DNA of 64,000 nt from Tenuifilaceae bacterium CYCD (GTDB lineage: Bacteria; Bacteroidota; Bacteroidia; Bacteroidales; Tenuifilaceae), in assembly GCA_036322835.1 (NCBI GenBank), contig AP027304.1, positions 3,038,001 through 3,102,000 of the forward strand, in the 5' to 3' direction. The position numbers were made by a program, and so were the translations under genes. The first letter of the stretch is position 1. The number at the start of each line of letters is the position of its first letter. Below are positions 44,155 to 51,598 of this stretch, piece by piece. Under the pieces are notes generated by a model. It was not told the origin of the DNA. It searched no databases and saw nothing but the letters and a program-made list of their open reading frames with translations.

Positions 44155-44835
44155 ATGAGAAAAATTAAATTGAGCACTAAAATTGACTGGACATCAAAGT
44201 TTGTTGACCTTGCAATTGTAATTATTGGATTAACCATTGCTTTTAAGCTAAACACCTGGAACGATTCTGTAAAGAGTGATGTGGCGGTTAAGGAATACAT
44301 AGAAAGCTTTTATACCGAGAATAAAACTAACCATGATAGTCTGGTATCTGCACTGGACTATTCGAAATCATGTAAAAAAGATATTGATACCCTAAAGCAA
44401 ATTTTACAATCAAAAAACTATTCCGACAAAAGAATTAAGCCTTTGGTGGCAAGTATGATGGGATTGGCAAATTATACGGCATCAACCACTACCATGCAAA
44501 ACATCTCCGCTTCGGGAGACTTTAGTTTGCTTAAAGACATTGATCTCCGCAAGAGTTTAATTAGTACATACGATGCCTATAAAACCACCGCAAAGCTGGA
44601 ACTGCTAATTACCGATTATGTAAATCAGTATGTCACTCCTTTTTTCTTCAAATCTTTTCGGATTAGCAACTTTAGCGACCTGAATAAGGATTTTGCAAAG
44701 GATCCATTATTTGAAAATACTGTTTTTGGGTACGATGTTTTATTAACCCAGCTTATAAATGGCTATCAGGAAAATTTAGAGAGGATAAATCAGCTAGACG
44801 TAAAGCTAACCGCCGCAAGGACCTTATATGAGTAA
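44155..44835 (+). CDS. Membrane-anchored protein of unknown function (DUF6090-like)
   Basis: The 226-residue protein has a short basic N-terminus, one membrane helix (about 16-36, FVDLAIVIIGLTIAFKLNTWND) and a helical soluble domain. The helix followed by a NxWND segment resembles the DUF6090 group common in Bacteroidota; the assignment is by memory of form only. The soluble part is likely periplasmic or cytoplasmic depending on topology, which I cannot fix. The function is unknown. Confidence 0.6.
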   Translation: MRKIKLSTKIDWTSKFVDLAIVIIGLTIAFKLNTWNDSVKSDVAVKEYIESFYTENKTNHDSLVSALDYSKSCKKDIDTLKQILQSKNYSDKRIKPLVASMMGLANYTASTTTMQNISASGDFSLLKDIDLRKSLISTYDAYKTTAKLELLITDYVNQYVTPFFFKSFRISNFSDLNKDFAKDPLFENTVFGYDVLLTQLINGYQENLERINQLDVKLTAARTLYE

Positions 44836-45259
44836 GGGCTATTTCAACGCCCCTGTTCGGATGAGGCTGTAAAAAGTAATAAACCAAACGTGTTCGGCGG
44901 TCGGCTTCGCCGCCGTCGAAATATCAAAAGCAGGCTGTGCCTGAGTTTTTTTTCTCTTCGCTGGCGCGCGTTTCTAACGCGTGACATTTACAATCCTCTT
45001 CCCTTGTTGAGCTGAGGCTATAGGTAAATAAACTTATTGGTTTGGGCGTAGGTTAGCAAAATGTGCCTGCGCCCAATTATTTTTACTGGCGCAAGTTTTA
45101 ACAACCCTTACCCAATCATCGCTGATTGCATGTAATCCCCGCAAAAAGGGAACTGTATTTTAAAAGTTAGCCACTACACACCCTGCAATGCGGCATCGAA
45201 CAGGAAAAAGCCATAACTAGATGGCTAAAACAATACGTGAGATTTAAAAAATAGGCCGA

Positions 45260-45505
45260 GAGTTGCCAAAAAGGACCAATGAGTTCCCGAAAAGGACCAG
45301 TGAGTTGCCGAAAAGGACCAGTGAGTTGCCGAAAAGGACCAGTGAGTTGCCGAAAAGGACCAGTGAGTTACCGAAAAGGATCAGTGAGTTGCCGAAAAGG
45401 ATCAGTGAGTTGCCGAAAAGGATCAGTGAGTTGCCGAAAAGGATCAGTGAGTTGCCGAAAAGGACCAGTGAGTTGACAAAAAGGACCAGTGAGTTGCCGA
45501 AAAGA
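45260..45505. repeat. Minisatellite array C, 21-bp period, 11 units plus partial
   Basis: The consensus is GAGTTGCCGAAAAGGACCAG plus T. Units start at 45260, 45281, 45302 and every 21 bases to 45491. Middle units carry T for C (GGATCAGT), so variants are clustered, as expected for slippage or unequal exchange. The twelfth unit breaks off where the GGGTCT element begins. Confidence 0.93.
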
Positions 45506-45671
45506 GGGTCTGTTCAATAAACTATAGGGTCTGTTCAATAAACTGTGTCAAAGTGGGTAATTACTGAACATTTAATCTGTCCTCAAAGAGAGTGTTCAAG
45601 AAAGTATGTAAATGATTAATCTCTTTTCATGTCTAAAGATACAAAAGAAAGTTTGGGTCTATTCAATAACT
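45506..45671 (+). mobile_element. Three direct copies of a GGGTCT...AATAAACT element (IS-end-like)
   Basis: Copies lie at 45506-45523, 45527-45552 and, degenerate, 45655-45671, all in the same direction. The second continues ACTGTGTCAAAG, a form like IS256-type terminal repeats. The first interrupts the last unit of array C. No transposase or opposite end is present, so these are remnants or a small non-autonomous element. Confidence 0.45.
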
Positions 45672-45815
45672 ACACCTTGCTGGATGGCATAAGAACCTTT
45701 AGCGCGGATTGAACCGGGAACCGATTGCAGTATACCGGAAAATATTGTTACTTTGGTTTGGGTTTAGTTTTGCACAAACCATCAACTATCCGCTTAAACT
45801 TAAATTGTAAACCGC

Positions 45816-46166
45816 ATGAATAGTGCAAAAGTGTTTAAAATGCCCTTTGCCAGCGTGTACCCGCTCTACGTGCAGAAGGCGGAGAAAAAAGGACGTTCGA
45901 AAACCGAGGTGGACACAGTTATTTGCTGGTTAACGGGCTACACCCCGCAAGCCCTGCAGCAGCAAATTGATAGTAATGTTGATTTAGAAACGTTTTTTAC
46001 CCAGGCTCCATGCATCAACCCCAATTCGTGCAAAATTACTGGCGTAATATGTGGCTGCCGGATCGAGGAGATTGATGATGAGTTGATGCGGAAGATTCGC
46101 TACCTCGATAAGCTGGTTGATGAGTTGGCCAAGGGCAAGGTCATGGATAAGATTCTGAGGGAATAG
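45816..46166 (+). CDS. DUF2200 family protein
   Basis: The 116-residue protein matches DUF2200 over its length: KVFKMPFASVYPLYVQKAEKKGRSKTEVDTVICWLTGY, then VDLETFFTQAP, CKITGVICGCRIEEIDD and MRKIRYLDKLVDELAKGK. It is cytosolic and of unknown function. It is a lone gene between repeat-rich spacers. Confidence 0.9.
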   Translation: MNSAKVFKMPFASVYPLYVQKAEKKGRSKTEVDTVICWLTGYTPQALQQQIDSNVDLETFFTQAPCINPNSCKITGVICGCRIEEIDDELMRKIRYLDKLVDELAKGKVMDKILRE

Positions 46167-46541
46167 GGGCTAATATCCCCTTTTGCTCCGCAAAACACCT
46201 GTAGTGGGCGCAGCATTAAGTAACAACAGCATTAATGGATTGGCTTCGTTGAATTTCATTTTCGGGTCTCGGCTTCGCCGCGTTGGAGGTGTTGGTGTAA
46301 TAAAACGATTTATGCCGAATTGCCCCGGAGTTTATGAATTGCCCCGGACTTTAGTCCGGGGGATTGTTAAGGAGCTCCCTGCCCATTGGGGCTTTAGCCC
46401 CATTCTCCCACTAGTTATGTAGTATTTGCTAAAAGAATAGCCTCAACTAAAGCAGATTCAACTTCCGATGCCTTCCTTCTTTATTCTAAATTCTATTTTC
46501 TGAATTCTAAATTCTGACTTCTGATTTCTTCCTTCCCAAAA
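46167..46541. other. Spacer with GC-rich repeat hairpins
   Basis: The 375 bases carry two perfect short palindromes, CCCCGGACT-TT-AGTCCGGGG (46342-46361) and GGGGCT-TT-AGCCCC (46388-46401), plus CTCGGCTTCGCCGCG near 46266. These resemble dispersed REP-like repeats. The segment 46440-46530 is built of TTCTAAATTCT-like runs. No gene is supported. Confidence 0.6.
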
Positions 46542-47228
46542 TCACGGTTTCATCATCCCGTACTCCGATAGAATGGCATTCAGGTTGTCGAACTTGTTGC
46601 GGTAATCGGCCAGCGAGGCGTTAATAACATCATGAGCATCCTGGGCGTTGTAAATATGAGTAATCTCACAGTCCCTATAGGTTCCGGGCAAATCCTTATA
46701 CGTTAGGAAGTAGTGCTTTAGGCGGGTAACAACCAGCTCGGGGCATTCCGATATATCCTTGTAGTGACCGTATACAGCATCGTCCTTAAGAACTGCAATA
46801 ATCTTGTCGTCGGCCTGATTGCCATCAATCATCCTAAACCCGCCAATGGGAATTGCCTGAACCAGAATGTTCCCGTGTGTAATGGTTTTCTCGGTAAGCA
46901 CGCAAATATCCAGAGGATCGCCATCACCCTTAAGCTCAGTCCGTCCCGTTGCCCCACGCGATAGGGTTGCAACATTCTCGTCGCAAAGCGTTTGGGGTAT
47001 AAAGCCGTAGAGCGCGGGTAATACGTTGGAGTATTTTTGGGGTCTGTCTATCTTTAGGTACCCCGACACCTTATCGACCTCGTACTTAACGGTATCGGTG
47101 GTAACCATCTCAATAAAACAGGTTAGTATATCAGGTGAATTAGGCCCAACTTCAACCCCATGCCAAGGATGTGATTTATACCTTAGCCCCATTAGCCTAC
47201 CAATGGGATCCATAATTTTGTTCGACAT
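46542..47228 (-). CDS. ppa: Inorganic pyrophosphatase
   Basis: The ATG at 47228 (MSNKIMDPIGRLMGLRYKSHPWHG) is better than an upstream in-frame start. The family I signature with three Asp is GDGDPLDICVL (about 116-126). Other active-site parts are KYEVDKVSGYLKIDR and YGFIPQTLC. At 228 residues it belongs to the longer type seen in Bacteroidota. It splits pyrophosphate from biosynthetic reactions in the cytosol. Confidence 0.93.
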   Translation of the reverse strand: MSNKIMDPIGRLMGLRYKSHPWHGVEVGPNSPDILTCFIEMVTTDTVKYEVDKVSGYLKIDRPQKYSNVLPALYGFIPQTLCDENVATLSRGATGRTELKGDGDPLDICVLTEKTITHGNILVQAIPIGGFRMIDGNQADDKIIAVLKDDAVYGHYKDISECPELVVTRLKHYFLTYKDLPGTYRDCEITHIYNAQDAHDVINASLADYRNKFDNLNAILSEYGMMKP

Positions 47229-47330
47229 AGTAATGTAGTTTGATATAGAATCAATTTCAACAAACAGGGGAATCCCCAAAAAGTTTGCAAAAATAAAAAA
47301 AATAAAAAGATGCTACTGCGAGCAAAATGC

Positions 47331-48344
47331 TTAAAGTACGTTAACCTCCATATCGAGCTTAATGCCAAATTCGGTTTCAACGGAGTCCTGTACCGATTTA
47401 GCGAGGTTAAGAATCTCGGCGCCGGTAGCATCGCCGTAGTTGATAAGTACCAACGCCTGGTTGGCATGAACGCCGCAATTTCCAACCCGTTTGCCTTTCC
47501 ATCCGCACTGCTCAATTAGCCAACCAGCCGGAACCTTAACAAAACTCTCCGATACAGGATACGATGGTGCATTAGGATATTTCTTTTTTATACCCTCGAA
47601 ATGGTCAATCTCCACAACTGGGTTCTTAAAGAAACTGCCCGCATTGCCCACAACTGCAGGATCGGGAAGTTTTGCCGTGCGAATATTAATAACGGCCTGA
47701 CGAACCGATTTAAGGGAGCGATCGCCAAGTCGATTCAGCTCATCCTCTAGGTTGCCGTAATTGGTCTGTAAGTTGGAATTCTTGCTAAGCTTAAACCAAA
47801 CATAGGTAACAATAACTTTACCTTTAAGCTCCTGCTTAAAAATGCTATCGCGGTACCCAAATCGGCATTCCGAGTTGTTCAGCTCAACAGTCTTACGGCT
47901 ATCAACCTGAACCCCTTCAACCTTAATGATAGTATCCTTTGCTTCAACCCCGTACGCACCAATATTCTGAATAGGCGAGGCGCCTACATTGCCTGGAATA
48001 TGCGAGAGATTCTCTACACCGTAAAGATCTCGCTCAGCACAAAACTCCACAAACGAATCCCAGCAAACGCCAGCTCCAACCCGGAGCACCACGTCGTTAG
48101 GCATATCCTCAACAATGGCAATTCCTTGCACTGCGGGGTTAATAATAACGCCATCAAAATTTGCTGTAAGCAGAATATTGCTACCACCACCAAGCACGTA
48201 TATTGGAGCTTTGTTGTACGATGCAAAATTTATTGCATATAGTACCTTTTCAACTGTATTGGCCTTGGCATAGTAATTTGCGGTAACATCGATACCGAAT
48301 GTATTGTACCTTTTGAGCGATATGTTCTTCTTGATTACAAACAT
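47331..48344 (-). CDS. murB: UDP-N-acetylenolpyruvoylglucosamine reductase
   Basis: The ATG at 48344 gives 337 residues. The FAD-binding part shows LKRYNTFGIDV and YVLGGGSNILLTANFDG. The active-site block is GNVGASPIQNIGAYGVEAKD, with the catalytic Ser in AGSFFKNPVV. It makes UDP-MurNAc in peptidoglycan synthesis. A -7-like box TATATTTG is on the minus strand at 48363-48370. The gene is divergent from a glycosyltransferase 63 bases away. Confidence 0.93.
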   Translation of the reverse strand: MFVIKKNISLKRYNTFGIDVTANYYAKANTVEKVLYAINFASYNKAPIYVLGGGSNILLTANFDGVIINPAVQGIAIVEDMPNDVVLRVGAGVCWDSFVEFCAERDLYGVENLSHIPGNVGASPIQNIGAYGVEAKDTIIKVEGVQVDSRKTVELNNSECRFGYRDSIFKQELKGKVIVTYVWFKLSKNSNLQTNYGNLEDELNRLGDRSLKSVRQAVINIRTAKLPDPAVVGNAGSFFKNPVVEIDHFEGIKKKYPNAPSYPVSESFVKVPAGWLIEQCGWKGKRVGNCGVHANQALVLINYGDATGAEILNLAKSVQDSVETEFGIKLDMEVNVL

Positions 48345-48407
48345 TAGTTTGAATTTATACAACAAATATAAGCATTTAGTGTTTATATTAGCACAAATTT
48401 AGCATGT

Positions 48408-49502
48408 ATGAATAGAACCATCAGGGTTTTTGCCACTTCGGACCTTTATACCGACCAACGTGTTAACCGCACCGCAAAATCGCTCTCCAATGCTGGATTT
48501 AGGGTGGTAGTAACGGGACGAAAGCCAAAAATCAAGAGTGTTCAAAGCAATAGACCCTACGAGGTTCGATATATACGCTGCATGGTATCAAAAGGCCCTC
48601 TGTTTTACTTCCTTTTCAACGTAAGAATAGCCCTTTCGCTTATCTTCGCGAGGTACTCCGGCGTTTACGCCAACGATCTGGATACACTCCCCGGATGCTG
48701 GATTGCATCGGTTATCCGTTTTAAACCATTAATTTACGATAGCCATGAGCTATTCCCCGAAGTTCCCGAGTTGATTGGAAATCCGGTGAAAAAGATGATG
48801 TGGAGAATTGCCGAGTACATTTGCATAAAGAAGGCGAAGTTGGTTTTTACGGTTTCCAATGGCGTTGCTGATGAGTTAAATAGAAGGTATGGCGTTAAAC
48901 CCATAGTGGTAAGGAATCTTCCCCAGAAACGGGAAATAGAATCCATCAGGAATAGCCGTCCAACTTTAATTTACCAAGGCGCGCTCAATGTGGGGCGTGG
49001 AATTGAGTTGGCTATTGATACGATGAATTACCTATCGTGTTATAAGTTGATTATCGTAGGAGTTGGCGATATTGAGGCTGAGCTCCGCAAGCGTGTTATA
49101 AATCAAAAACTATTCGATAGAATAGAGTTTACAGGACGGCTTGAGCCCTCCGATTTGCACCGGTTAACAAGCACAGCTTGGTTAGGATTGTCGTTGGAGG
49201 AAGATATGGGGTTAAACTACCGTTACGCTTTACCCAATAAGGTTTTTGACTATATTGCTGCAAAAGTTCCAATTCTTGTAAGCGATTTACCCGAAATGCG
49301 GAGCGTTGTTGATGAATACCGTGTTGGAATAGTTGCAAAAAATAGAGATCCGAAGGAGTTAGCCCTTCAGATCTCTGATTTTATTGAGGATAAAAAATTA
49401 CGCGAAACGGTTGAAAAGAATCTCCAGAAAGCATCAATGGAACTTCTTTGGAGTAACGAAGAGCCTAAACTGGTTGATCCTATAAAGCAGTTATTCGGTT
49501 AG
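48408..49502 (+). CDS. Family 4 (GT-B) glycosyltransferase
   Basis: RVFATSDLYTDQRVNRTAKSL forms the N-terminal Rossmann half. LIYQGALNVGRGIELAIDTMN and FTGRLEPSDLHRLTSTAWLGLSLEEDMGLNYRYALPNKVFDYIAA form the C-terminal donor-binding half with the ExxxxxxxE-like segment. At 364 residues it is full length. The sugar and acceptor are unknown; envelope polysaccharide work is likely. Confidence 0.88.
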   Translation: MNRTIRVFATSDLYTDQRVNRTAKSLSNAGFRVVVTGRKPKIKSVQSNRPYEVRYIRCMVSKGPLFYFLFNVRIALSLIFARYSGVYANDLDTLPGCWIASVIRFKPLIYDSHELFPEVPELIGNPVKKMMWRIAEYICIKKAKLVFTVSNGVADELNRRYGVKPIVVRNLPQKREIESIRNSRPTLIYQGALNVGRGIELAIDTMNYLSCYKLIIVGVGDIEAELRKRVINQKLFDRIEFTGRLEPSDLHRLTSTAWLGLSLEEDMGLNYRYALPNKVFDYIAAKVPILVSDLPEMRSVVDEYRVGIVAKNRDPKELALQISDFIEDKKLRETVEKNLQKASMELLWSNEEPKLVDPIKQLFG

Positions 49503-49512
49503 TTTCCCCGAT

Positions 49513-50064
49513 TTAAAAGAAAACAAACATGGCAACCAACGGCAGAGCAATACCTGCAATAAGGTAGATTAAGCCACGCCCGGTAATGCCTTTTTTCCCT
49601 TTTACCAGACAAAGCCCGGTTATAGTAACAACAATCAACCCTACAGCAAAGATATCGCTAAACCAGGTCCACCAGCTGTGTGGTCGGTTCTTGTGCATCA
49701 TGTTAAGCTGGTAAAATATAGGTCGGCGAGTACTCTTCTCAACCAAGGCGGTTCCCTCCGAAAGGTTCGAGGTTATGGTTCCATCCTTTACAAAAACCTT
49801 TATGGTTCCGGGTTGTGGGTAGTAATACGATTTAACTTCGAATTCGCCCAATGTCTCCAGTTTGCTCTTCACCAAATCAATGTTAATCTGTAGGGTGTCC
49901 GATGGAAGTTTTAGATCAACCTTGCGAACATCCATAATATAGTACGGATTAATGTCCTTTGAATGGTTAAGTAGGATTCCCGTAATAGCATAAATAAGAA
50001 TCATTCCCGTGAGAAAATAGCTGAGATCGCGGTGTAGTACTCTAAGCAGTTTAGCCAATGACAT
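49513..50064 (-). CDS. PepSY-associated membrane protein
   Basis: The ATG at 50064 (MSLAKLLRVLHRDLSYFLTG) fits the family start with the HRDxS segment that often marks PepSY-associated TM proteins. The first helix, a periplasmic domain (about 40-120), then two further helices (WWTWFSDIFAVGLIVVTITGL and LIYLIAGIALPLVAMFVFF) follow. Relatives are often linked to iron or copper handling or ferric reduction. The next gene on the strand is a lipoprotein. Confidence 0.8.
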   Translation of the reverse strand: MSLAKLLRVLHRDLSYFLTGMILIYAITGILLNHSKDINPYYIMDVRKVDLKLPSDTLQINIDLVKSKLETLGEFEVKSYYYPQPGTIKVFVKDGTITSNLSEGTALVEKSTRRPIFYQLNMMHKNRPHSWWTWFSDIFAVGLIVVTITGLCLVKGKKGITGRGLIYLIAGIALPLVAMFVFF

Positions 50065-50127
50065 ACTGAACAATTTAATGGTTTAAAAAAGAGCCCTGGC
50101 CTAATTATCGACAAGGACTTTATGTAT

Positions 50128-50559
50128 TTATAAAACCTTAATGGTTTTGCACTCTACTGCATAGGTTACTGCCTTAGCGGTGGAATCGGTTTCGCAGGTT
50201 TCAACGCTCTCTGAGGCCATTCCCTTTACCACGCCAACCACTTCTACCTTTGCGCCATCAAGGGTTTTGTCAAAAGTAGGTACAGCCTCGGTACCCATAA
50301 CCTTAATTTTAGAATCGGGGTTTGTTCCCACAGCGGTGAACTTTTGCCCGGTATGCTTGCACACGTGATCAACCATTGCGGTGAATCGCACAGTTTGATC
50401 GACATAGTTAGCGGGGTTAGCTATTAAAGAATCTACATTTACATCAACAATCTCGAGTTCCTTTAACTGTTCCACAGCAGCAGAATCGGACTTTGAACTT
50501 TTCCCATCGCAAGAATAAAGAGCAAATGCTATAACCGATAGCAATAAAAGTTTTTTCAT
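50128..50559 (-). CDS. Small lipoprotein, probable OB-fold
   Basis: The signal MKKLLLLSVIAFALYSC has the lipobox Cys at 17. The remaining 126 residues contain DQTVRFTAMVDHVCKHTGQKFTAVG and KVEVVGVVKGM, the strand pattern of the OB-fold proteins seen in exported redox or metal-handling lipoproteins. Two internal Cys (VCKHTG and VETCETD) could bind metal or form a disulfide. It lies upstream of the PepSY protein in the same direction and may be co-transcribed. Confidence 0.7.
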   Translation of the reverse strand: MKKLLLLSVIAFALYSCDGKSSKSDSAAVEQLKELEIVDVNVDSLIANPANYVDQTVRFTAMVDHVCKHTGQKFTAVGTNPDSKIKVMGTEAVPTFDKTLDGAKVEVVGVVKGMASESVETCETDSTAKAVTYAVECKTIKVL

Positions 50560-50636
50560 TGTATAATTTAGTTTTAGTTAAAATATTTAGACCAACAAAA
50601 TTATGAAAACTTGCGGTCTGTACTCAATAATTTGTA

Positions 50637-51497
50637 TTAAACCAAGTACGCTATGATATTGAAGGTGGCATATATAATACTTGCAACGCCATTGGTTGTG
50701 GCAAAAGCCAAATTAACACGCGATAAATCCTTTGGCGATACTATTAAATGCTGATATACTAAAAGCACGATGAAACTAGTGGCGCCAATCCAATACCATA
50801 TATTAAAATGGTATTCAATACCTATAAGTATAACAGTAAAAAGTACAACAAGATGTAGGATACTGGCAATCCACAAGGCTCGCTTAACGCCAAACCGGGC
50901 TGGTATCGATTTAAGATTGTTGCTTTTATCAAATCCTTCGTCCTGCAATGCGTAAATAATGTCGAATCCCGACACCCAGAAAAGCACAATTGTTGAATAC
51001 AGCAGAGGAAGCGTATTAAACTGTCCCACAACCGACAGGTATGCACCTATGGGTGCAAGCGACAACCCTATTCCTAGCACAAAATGGCAAAACCATGTAA
51101 ATCGCTTTGTGTAGCTGTAAAATAGAACAACAAACAATGCCACTGGCGATAGCACCAGAACCAACGGGTTTATAAAATATGTAGTTGCCATAAACAGCAA
51201 AGAATTTGCGATAACAAAATATCCCGACGCCTTTGGGGTTATTATGCCTTTAGGTATCTCGCGTTGATTTGTTCTGGGGTTTTGCGCATCAAAATGCCTA
51301 TCAACTAATCGGTTAAAACTCATTGCCGCATTTCGAGCAAAAACCATACAGAGGATTACAAGTAAAAAGAGTTTATAATCGATATTCTCAGGATTCTGCT
51401 TAAAGGCTAGGAAAAAACCAATAAATGCAAAAGGCATTGCAAATATTGTATGGCTGAACTTAACCAACGACAAGTAATTCTTAAACTGTCTAACCAT
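50637..51497 (-). CDS. UbiA-family prenyltransferase, MqnP-like (menaquinone)
   Basis: The ATG at 51497 (MVRQFKNYLSLVKFSHTIFAMPFA) gives 287 residues with about nine helices. The two Asp-rich motifs that bind the Mg-prenyl diphosphate are NRLVDRHFDAQNPRTNQRE and YALQDEGFDKSNNLKSIPARFG. The sequence is of the 4-hydroxybenzoate polyprenyltransferase-like class that serves as MqnP in the futalosine pathway. That agrees with mqnA at the left edge of this window. Confidence 0.88.
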   Translation of the reverse strand: MVRQFKNYLSLVKFSHTIFAMPFAFIGFFLAFKQNPENIDYKLFLLVILCMVFARNAAMSFNRLVDRHFDAQNPRTNQREIPKGIITPKASGYFVIANSLLFMATTYFINPLVLVLSPVALFVVLFYSYTKRFTWFCHFVLGIGLSLAPIGAYLSVVGQFNTLPLLYSTIVLFWVSGFDIIYALQDEGFDKSNNLKSIPARFGVKRALWIASILHLVVLFTVILIGIEYHFNIWYWIGATSFIVLLVYQHLIVSPKDLSRVNLAFATTNGVASIIYATFNIIAYLV

Positions 51498-51598
51498 CTC
51501 TACATATTTAATTATACCGAGCAAATAGTCCAAAAATATTGGACTAAAAGTAACCATTTTTTAAATATTGCCTATCTTAGTGCTGCAAACAAAACAAA

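Larger units (their letters stand above)
44836..45815. other. Gene-less mosaic with minisatellite and insertion-sequence-like ends
   Basis: The 980 bases hold a GC-rich hairpin (about 44896-44915, CGGCGG...CCGCCG), a segment of interspersed-repeat character (GGCGCGCGTTTCTAACGCG, about 44963-44981), array C (45260-45505), three copies of the GGGTCT element (45506-45671) and about 140 unremarkable bases before the DUF2200 gene. No gene is supported. Confidence 0.7.

Noticed and set aside
45260-45505. CRISPR array
   Set aside because: The 21-base units follow one another without spacers of variable sequence, and no cas genes are present.
45263-45520. Protein made of PKRTSEL-type heptads
   Set aside because: Any repeat length divisible by three keeps frames open. 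Two frames are open at once, and there is no convincing start or promoter.
46183-46422. Short frame across the 46.2-46.4 kb spacer
   Set aside because: It runs through perfect palindromes and repeat-like sequence and has no family resemblance.
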